NCBI RefSeq assembly: GCF_018812025.1 | Contig: NC_063049.1 | Span: 17,611,258 to 17,675,257 of the forward strand | DNA length: 64,000 bases | Direction of reading: 5' to 3' | DNA from: Megalobrama amblycephala | Taxonomy: Eukaryota > Chordata > Actinopteri > Cypriniformes > Xenocyprididae | Part shown: one piece after another, positions 58,497 to 64,000 of the stretch | Layout: every line of letters begins with the position of its first letter | Numbering within the stretch: the first letter of the stretch is position 1 | Program-made: the position numbers and the translations under genes | Notes under the pieces: generated by a model | The model's database searches: none | Told to the model about the DNA's origin: nothing | The model's input: only the letters and a program-made list of their open reading frames with translations

Positions 58497-58954
58497 TCAA
58501 GCTTAATTCTTGAATTGAATTATTACAATGTTACCACCAAACTCAAATGTAGATTTAATAGGGTAGGTGCAGGAAATCACAGTGAGGATTCTTGATGTGA
58601 ACTATACAGAGAAGATTTGAGAGGAGGGGAAAGTGGGCCCAGTCCTGAGACGGTTTTAATAGGGTCAATAAAGACAAATAAGATTAGAATAACAAGATTT
58701 CCTTTGACAATGTAAGAGGAAACTGTAGTAGATGAAAATGTAATTATTTAGAGCTACTGCATGATATCTTATGAATAAAAAATCTTTCTCTCCAAACAAT
58801 GTTTTCTTTTGTTGGCTATAGCACATCAGTGTCGTTGCACATTAGTGGGATCATGACATTCCAAATCAAGAATTATTGAATCACATAAACCTTAATTATC
58901 TTTTTTTCTAAACCCTTTTTTGGTTGTTAGACAACCTTTTTGCTTCACCCATCT

Positions 58955-59314
58955 GGTTACACTTTAATTTTCGATAGTCCACTTCAGACATTCTACTATC
59001 TATAAGTAACTTTGCAACTACATGTCAATTAACTCATTAATTTGCAAATGGATGTCAACTAACTCTCACTAGTATTAGTAGACTACTAGGTTAGGGTTAT
59101 ATAAGTTGATGTACTTGCAAAGTTACTTATTGTCAGTATATTGTCTGTTGGGGGAGCATCAATATAGTGTCAAAAAGAGTGTTAGCAGATATTAAGCAGA
59201 CAGTCAACTAACAATACTCTAATGACTAGTAGTTGACATGTAGTTGCAAAGTTACTTCTAGTTACTTCTACTTCTAGAAATGTCTAAAGTGGACCATCAA
59301 AATAAAGTGTTACC
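58955..59314. mobile_element. acactttat-type TIR MITE, copy 2
   Basis: Ends ggttacactttaattttcga and, inverted, ggtaacactttattttgatg. The internal copy of the phrase tataagtaactttgcaacta is inverted on the right. Confidence 0.75.
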
Positions 59315-59743
59315 CTATATTTTAGATAAGTCTAAGGCAAAAGTGTCAGTGCATTTCCAAAAATAGCCCTGGATTAGACAGCTTACAGAAGTGCCTTAAA
59401 TGACTTGAAATTATTTATTGAAATGAAAATAAGATCTAGAGTTCCCACAGTCTTGGGGAAGTTGGTTGTATGTGGTAGCCTAATTTTAAAAGTGTGATTT
59501 GTAGACCTGGAAATGTCATGTAAAATAAGAAAATCTTAAAACACCACTGGTATTTTTATAATGAATGTACCTTTTACCACGCTTTAAAATTTCGAATTAT
59601 AGATTATATAATTGTATATGTATAAGAGTTAAAAATATTCCTTAAAGTCACCATGAAATAAAATGGCATTTTTTTAATTTCTTTTTTTAATGTAATATTG
59701 CAGTAGCCTATTTATTATGAATGATTTATCCATGCATTATATA

Positions 59744-60687
59744 TACAGTACAGTCCAAAAGTTTGGAACCACTAAGATTTTTAATGTTTTTAAAACAAGT
59801 TTCGTCTGCTCACCAAGGCTACATTTATTTAATTAAAAATACAGTAAAAAACAGTAATATTGTAAAATATTATTATAATTTAAAATAACTGTGTACTATT
59901 TAAATATATTTGACAAAGTAATTTATTCCTGTGATGCAAAGCTGAATTTTCAGCATCGTTACTCCAGTCTTCAGTGTCACATGATCCTTCAGAAATCATT
60001 CTAATATGCTGATTTGCTGCTCAATAAACATTTATGATTATTTTCAATGTTGAAAACAGTTGTGTACTTTTTTTTTCAGGATTCCTTGATGAATAGAAAG
60101 TTCAAAAGAGCAGCATTTATCTGAAATACAAAGCTTCTGTAGCATTATACACTACCGTTCAAAAGTTTGGGGTCAGTAAGAATTTTTATTTTTATTTTTT
60201 TTTAAAAGAAATTAAAGAAATGAATACTTTTATTCAGCAAGGATGCATTAAATCAATCAAAAGTGGCAGTAAAGACATTTATAATGTTACAAAAGATTAG
60301 ATTTCAGATAAACACTGTTCTTTTGAACTTTCTATTCATCAAATAATCCTGAAAAAAAATATTGTACACAAATATTTTGTACAATTGTACACATTAAATG
60401 TTTCTTGAGCAGCAGATCAGCATATTAGAATGATTTCTGAAGGATCATGTGACACTGAAGACTGGAGTAATGATGCTGAAAATTCAGCTTTGCCATCACA
60501 GGAATAAATTACTTTGTGAAATATATTCAAATAGAAAACAGTTATTTTAAATTGTAATAATATTTCACAATATTACTGTTTTTTACTGTATTTTTAATTA
60601 AATAAATGTAGCCTTGGTGAGCAGACGAAACTTCTTTTAAAAACATTAAAAATCTTAGTTGTTCCAAACTTTTGGACTGTACTGTAT
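59744..60687. mobile_element. 0.94-kb Tc1-like inverted repeat
   Basis: The two arms are near-perfect inverse copies from tacagtacagtccaaaag to its complement. The centre (about 60150-60180) carries acactaccgttcaaaagttt, itself a terminus of related MITEs. TA at both ends fits Tc1/mariner insertion. Confidence 0.88.
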
Positions 60688-60709
60688 ATGCATTACATAT
60701 ATATGCATT

Positions 60710-60710
<1 letters not shown>

Positions 60711-60781
<71 letters not shown>
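60711..60781. repeat. (CA)7-(TA)n microsatellite
   Basis: About 28 TA repeats follow seven CA units, directly after the large palindrome. Confidence 0.97.
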
Positions 60782-60784
<3 letters not shown>

Positions 60785-60956
60785 TAATGTGCCCTCATAA
60801 TCTTTAATCAAAATCTTCTCCTCCTTCTTGCATCAACATCTCTTCTCTTCTCTGATGACATGTTTACTGGCTTGAGGGCGGGACAACCTGTCACTCACAT
60901 GACATCACAGCAATAGCAAACCACAACCATCCAATCAGTTCCCCTTGGATAAAATC

Positions 60957-61053
60957 AAGTCCCACCCTACATTTTTTTCTTGTTTGAGAAGCTGTTACAC
61001 TCAGATTGAAACGGTTTCTCGAGAACGAGAAAAATTTAGGGTGGGACTCGAGT
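60957..61053. repeat. Short hairpin, caagtcccaccctac arms
   Basis: The arms caagtcccaccctac and tagggtgggactcgag form an imperfect inverted repeat of about 97 bases next to the MITE. Confidence 0.7.
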
Positions 61054-61058
61054 ATCGC

Positions 61059-61177
61059 ACACTCTAAAAAAATGCTGGGTTGTTTAAGTTTTTTAGTTAC
61101 ATTTTTAACTCAATTCTTGGGTTTGTCTATATTTGACCCAAACATGGGTTGAAACAACCCAGCATTTTTTAGAGAGC
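61059..61177. mobile_element. acactctaaaa MITE, copy 3 (short)
   Basis: Ends acactctaaaaaaatgctgg and, inverted, gctctctaaaaaatgctggg. 119 bases, much of the interior lost. Confidence 0.8.
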
Positions 61178-62310
61178 ACCTTCCATTTCATGCTGACTTT
61201 AAAAACCATAAAAACCAAAAAAGCATTTCAACAAACTTTGCCTAAACACTACAAAACAGTGATATTTTAGTTTATGTATGGTCTGTATCAAAAGTAAAAT
61301 GTTTATATTAAGTAAAAAAGCAATATAAGCATTAAGTGACAATATTCAACAGAATATTATTGTAAAAATGTCTTGACCAGTCACTGTCAAGCTCATGCTT
61401 AGAGCCTCAGACAACTAATTTCCTCAAGAAAATATGGTCAGAATAACCTGCATGCTATTTTGATAGTGTGAAAAGACGTAGAAGGAACCTAATGGAAAGA
61501 ATTGAGATGGCTTGCCAGTTGGATGGAGAAAGGGAGAAAGCCTGAAGAAGTGAGACAGCAGAAAAGGGCAAGACAAACAGGAAGCAGAGGAGGGGGGAGT
61601 GAAGGACTGACTGTGCAAGTCAAAGAATTTTCTTAGAAGGATTTTAAGCAAGAGAGCGTGCTTCTCCTGGTTTCCATCTGCTGCCTTTTATGGTAAAACT
61701 GTTGAGGGGGATTTGGTGTGGTAGTGAAGCCCTGGCCGGACGTGGGCTCACACACTCACAACGGGATAGCAGGGGGCTGAGAAGCAGGGAGACAGCGTGC
61801 GCAGGACACTAGGGACCCCTGAGGCAGTGGCACAGAGTGAGGCGGCACGCAGCATCACAGGGCTCATGGGAACAATACGCAGAGAGGGTTAACAGGTCCA
61901 GGACTCTGACAGCTGCGTGAGTAGATGGCATTCTGTTATCAAGAATAATTTAATCATAATCATAATCTCTCTGTCATAAAAACTCTTCAAAGATACATTC
62001 TGGAAACCAAAGGTACTTTGAACGGTTGGCTTTTAGATCAGTTTTAAAATCAGACTTATCTGGCCTATTACAGGAAAGATGGATTATTCTCAGAAAAACT
62101 CCAATCATAGTAATGTTTATAGGTAATCACATCCATGCCAGCACAGACACATTTACACACGCACACACTAATACATGCTGATACACAATATAATTGCTGA
62201 AAGCTGGAGGTGAGATAACAGGCTGGTTACGATGGTATGATGTAGTACACTGTGGAATTCCAGTGTGTTCCATCCAACACAACTGATGCCTTACTGTTGC
62301 CCATGCAGTG
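61178..62310. other. Unique DNA with a GC-richer block at 61660-61930
   Basis: The GC-richer part is non-repetitive and ends near GTGAGTAG (61915), a possible plus-strand donor, but no acceptor or coding frame supports an exon. Confidence 0.3.
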
Positions 62311-62311
62311 A

Positions 62312-62354
62312 GTCTTTCTTTCTTTCTTTCTTTCTACCTTCCTTCCTTCCTTTT
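62312..62354. repeat. (CTTT)n-(CTTC)n microsatellite
   Basis: Tetranucleotide CTTT then CTTC units on the plus strand. Confidence 0.95.
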
Positions 62355-62529
62355 CAAATATGTCTTTCTGAATTTTTGTAAGAACATGAATCATATAAAT
62401 TTATGTGGGCTACAAAAGTCGGAGATCACTAATAAAATTGGCTATAATATTGTAAATTATCAATTACTTTATCGTCATAACAAATTGGAGTAAGAATTTG
62501 AATTGGAAAAATAACATTTATTTATTTAT

Positions 62530-63105
62530 TTTCTTTAATGGATGGTTTTTATCATTAACTAAAACTAAAACCTTTAAAAAACATTTCTAATAATTAACTG
62601 AAATAAAATAAATTAAAATAATTACCCTTAAACTTATTTTAGCTAATTGCCAAGGCAAAATTTCTCATTTTCGTTTAGTTGAAGTACTAAAATAAATAAA
62701 ACTAAAAACTAAACCTTACTAAAAACTCTATAGATACACTGTCAGAAAAAAGGTACGGTGCTGTCACTGGGGCTGTACCCTAAGGTACAAAGGTAAAAAG
62801 GTACTAATATGTACCTTTAAGGTACAAATATGCACTTTTAAAGTACTAATATGTACCTTTAAGGTACTAATATGCACCATTTAGGGGTAAGTAAGGTACA
62901 AAGATGTACCTTTTCACTTTTGTACCTTAGGGTACAGCCCCAGTGACAGCGCCGTACCTTTTTTCTGACAGTGTATATTACAAAAATATTATAAAAATGC
63001 CAAAAACACAACAAAATCACTAAAACTTTACCTAAAGGCAAAATGAAAACAGAAAATAAAAAATAAAATCTAATTAAAAATATTAACCAAAATACCTGGA
63101 TGTAG
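62530..63105. repeat. Dispersed AT-rich aactaaaactaaaa repeat, interrupted
   Basis: Phrases aattgccaaggcaaaatttc and aactaaaaactaaacc mark a familiar fish repeat. A MITE at 62738-62974 splits it. Confidence 0.6.
62738..62974. mobile_element. Palindromic ggtac MITE
   Basis: Ends acactgtcagaaaaaaggta and its inverse. Arms of about 55 bases are nearly perfect; the loop holds four aaggtac/gtacctt units around aatatg(t/c). Confidence 0.88.
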
Positions 63106-63114
63106 GTAATTATA

Positions 63115-63379
63115 TGTGGCGACCAGGGCGGGCGAGAGCTGTGAGGGAACGGCGCGAGGCCGGTGGCGCGAGAGTTAATGAGCATAAAAGGAGGAGTGAT
63201 GACAGTGAAGGGCGAGAGAGGACCAGGCCTGGACTTTATTTTATGTTTAATTATGTTTGCGTCCGCGAGGGTCTGCCGGCATTACTTTCGTTTTGTATTT
63301 GTTTATTTTTCAATTAAAGTTATGTTGAATGTTCGCCGGTTCCCGCCTCCTTCTTCCCGTATATACGAACTGTGTTACA
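63115..63379 (+). mobile_element. Solo LTR with 5-bp TSD
   Basis: 265 bases opening TGTGGCGACC and closing TGTGTTACA, flanked by identical ttata at 63110-63114 and 63380-63384. A cataaaag TATA-like box (63183) precedes an attaaa poly(A)-type signal (63313-63318). The first third is GC- and CpG-rich. The open frames across it are incidental. It has inserted into the dispersed repeat also seen at 36060-36220. Internal genes are absent. Confidence 0.88.
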
Positions 63380-63384
63380 TTATA

Positions 63385-64000
63385 GCTGTAATTAATTTCA
63401 TTAATTACATCTACAATTACACTGTTGAGCCTTCGCTTTACACCTTAACCCTTAAACCACCCTTAAACCTAACCAGACCATCAACCCTTTCCCTAAACCC
63501 GTATCCCACCTCAATAGCAGTGAAAGTGTTTTGTAATATAACATTAACACAATAAGTACATTGTACCTAACATTTTTTAAATGTAAGAACATAGTAGTTA
63601 AAGACATAATATAAAGAGTGTGACCAATGATTCAAAAATAACACTGCTTTAATGTTTCATGAATTCCACAAGTAAATCCTGATGATCATGTTCTCCAGCA
63701 TGATTTGAGAATGATCCAAAGAGCATTTCGTGCTTCAGTGGAAGCAAGAACATCTGGAAATGATTTACTCACTTTATTAGTGACCTAAAAATAGCGCAGA
63801 ATCCAATATACTTGTACATCTTAGTCATAATATTTATTTGTTGTAAATATATCAAAAAACTGAAAAATGTATTTACAGGTTTCCATTTTCAAGGTGGCTT
63901 CTATATTAACTCTGAATATCTCACAGCACAATAGTTTATAATAGTTTGAACCAAATAAATATTATGTCAACACAGATTACAATCATCTTATCAGAAGGTC
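63385..64000. repeat. Rest of dispersed repeat, then unique DNA
   Basis: 63385-63560 continues the repeat split by the LTR. A short repeat at 63658-63755 matches 54375-54470. The remainder shows nothing recognisable. Confidence 0.5.

Noticed and set aside
60542..60811. Minus-strand 89-codon frame rich in Ile-Tyr
   Set aside because: Translation of the TA microsatellite.
63163..63555. Plus-strand 130-codon frame
   Set aside because: Spans the solo LTR and the neighbouring dispersed repeat; the frame crosses the LTR boundary and target duplication.

Overview
The window looks like nuclear DNA of a teleost fish, most likely a cyprinid (carp, goldfish or zebrafish relatives). It is AT-rich and rich in microsatellites. 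It is packed with short non-autonomous DNA transposons of kinds I recall from cyprinid genomes: TTAA-flanked palindromes that open TTAAAGG (Angel-like and Kolobok-like), hAT-type elements with 8-bp target duplications, Tc1-like palindromes, and the 'acactctaaaaaatgctggg' family. No prokaryotic, organellar or viral layout is present. Family names here are recognised from memory; boundaries, inverted ends and target duplications were read from the sequence.

Layout. 0-9 kb: nested transposons, a minisatellite inside a MITE, and a broken THAP-domain exon. 10.3-11.0 kb: non-repetitive, enhancer-like DNA. 11-25 kb: a mosaic of TTAA elements, hAT elements and Tc1 MITEs with clear nesting. 25.4-32 kb: mostly unique DNA ending in a CpG-rich block at about 31.8-32.0 kb. 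That block has a perfect cAMP-response element and a strong minus-strand splice donor, as expected for a promoter plus untranslated first exon of a minus-strand gene. 32.4-38 kb: another repeat mosaic, including a dead Tc1-like transposase. 38.2-38.9 kb: homeodomain-motif-rich unique DNA. 39.9-41.45 kb: a complete Tc1-like transposon with IR/DR ends, whose 340-residue transposase frame is broken by one frameshift and two stops. 41.6-42.05 kb: a possible two-exon gene for a 101-residue secreted protein on the minus strand, with an 86-base intron. 42-56 kb: repeats, unique DNA and a solo LTR with a perfect 5-bp duplication. 56.25-56.42 kb: a TATA/MEF2-like box followed by a plus-strand splice donor. 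57-64 kb: palindromic MITEs, a 0.94-kb inverted repeat and a second solo LTR, also with a perfect 5-bp duplication.

Protein-coding content is very low. The only convincing coding sequence is dead transposase. The window behaves like a gene desert or large-intron landscape in which candidate promoters, enhancer-like unique blocks and one possible small secreted-protein gene sit between layers of transposons. The nesting gives relative ages: for example a TTAA element was hit by a hAT, which was itself hit by another TTAA element. No tRNA, rRNA or CRISPR feature was found.
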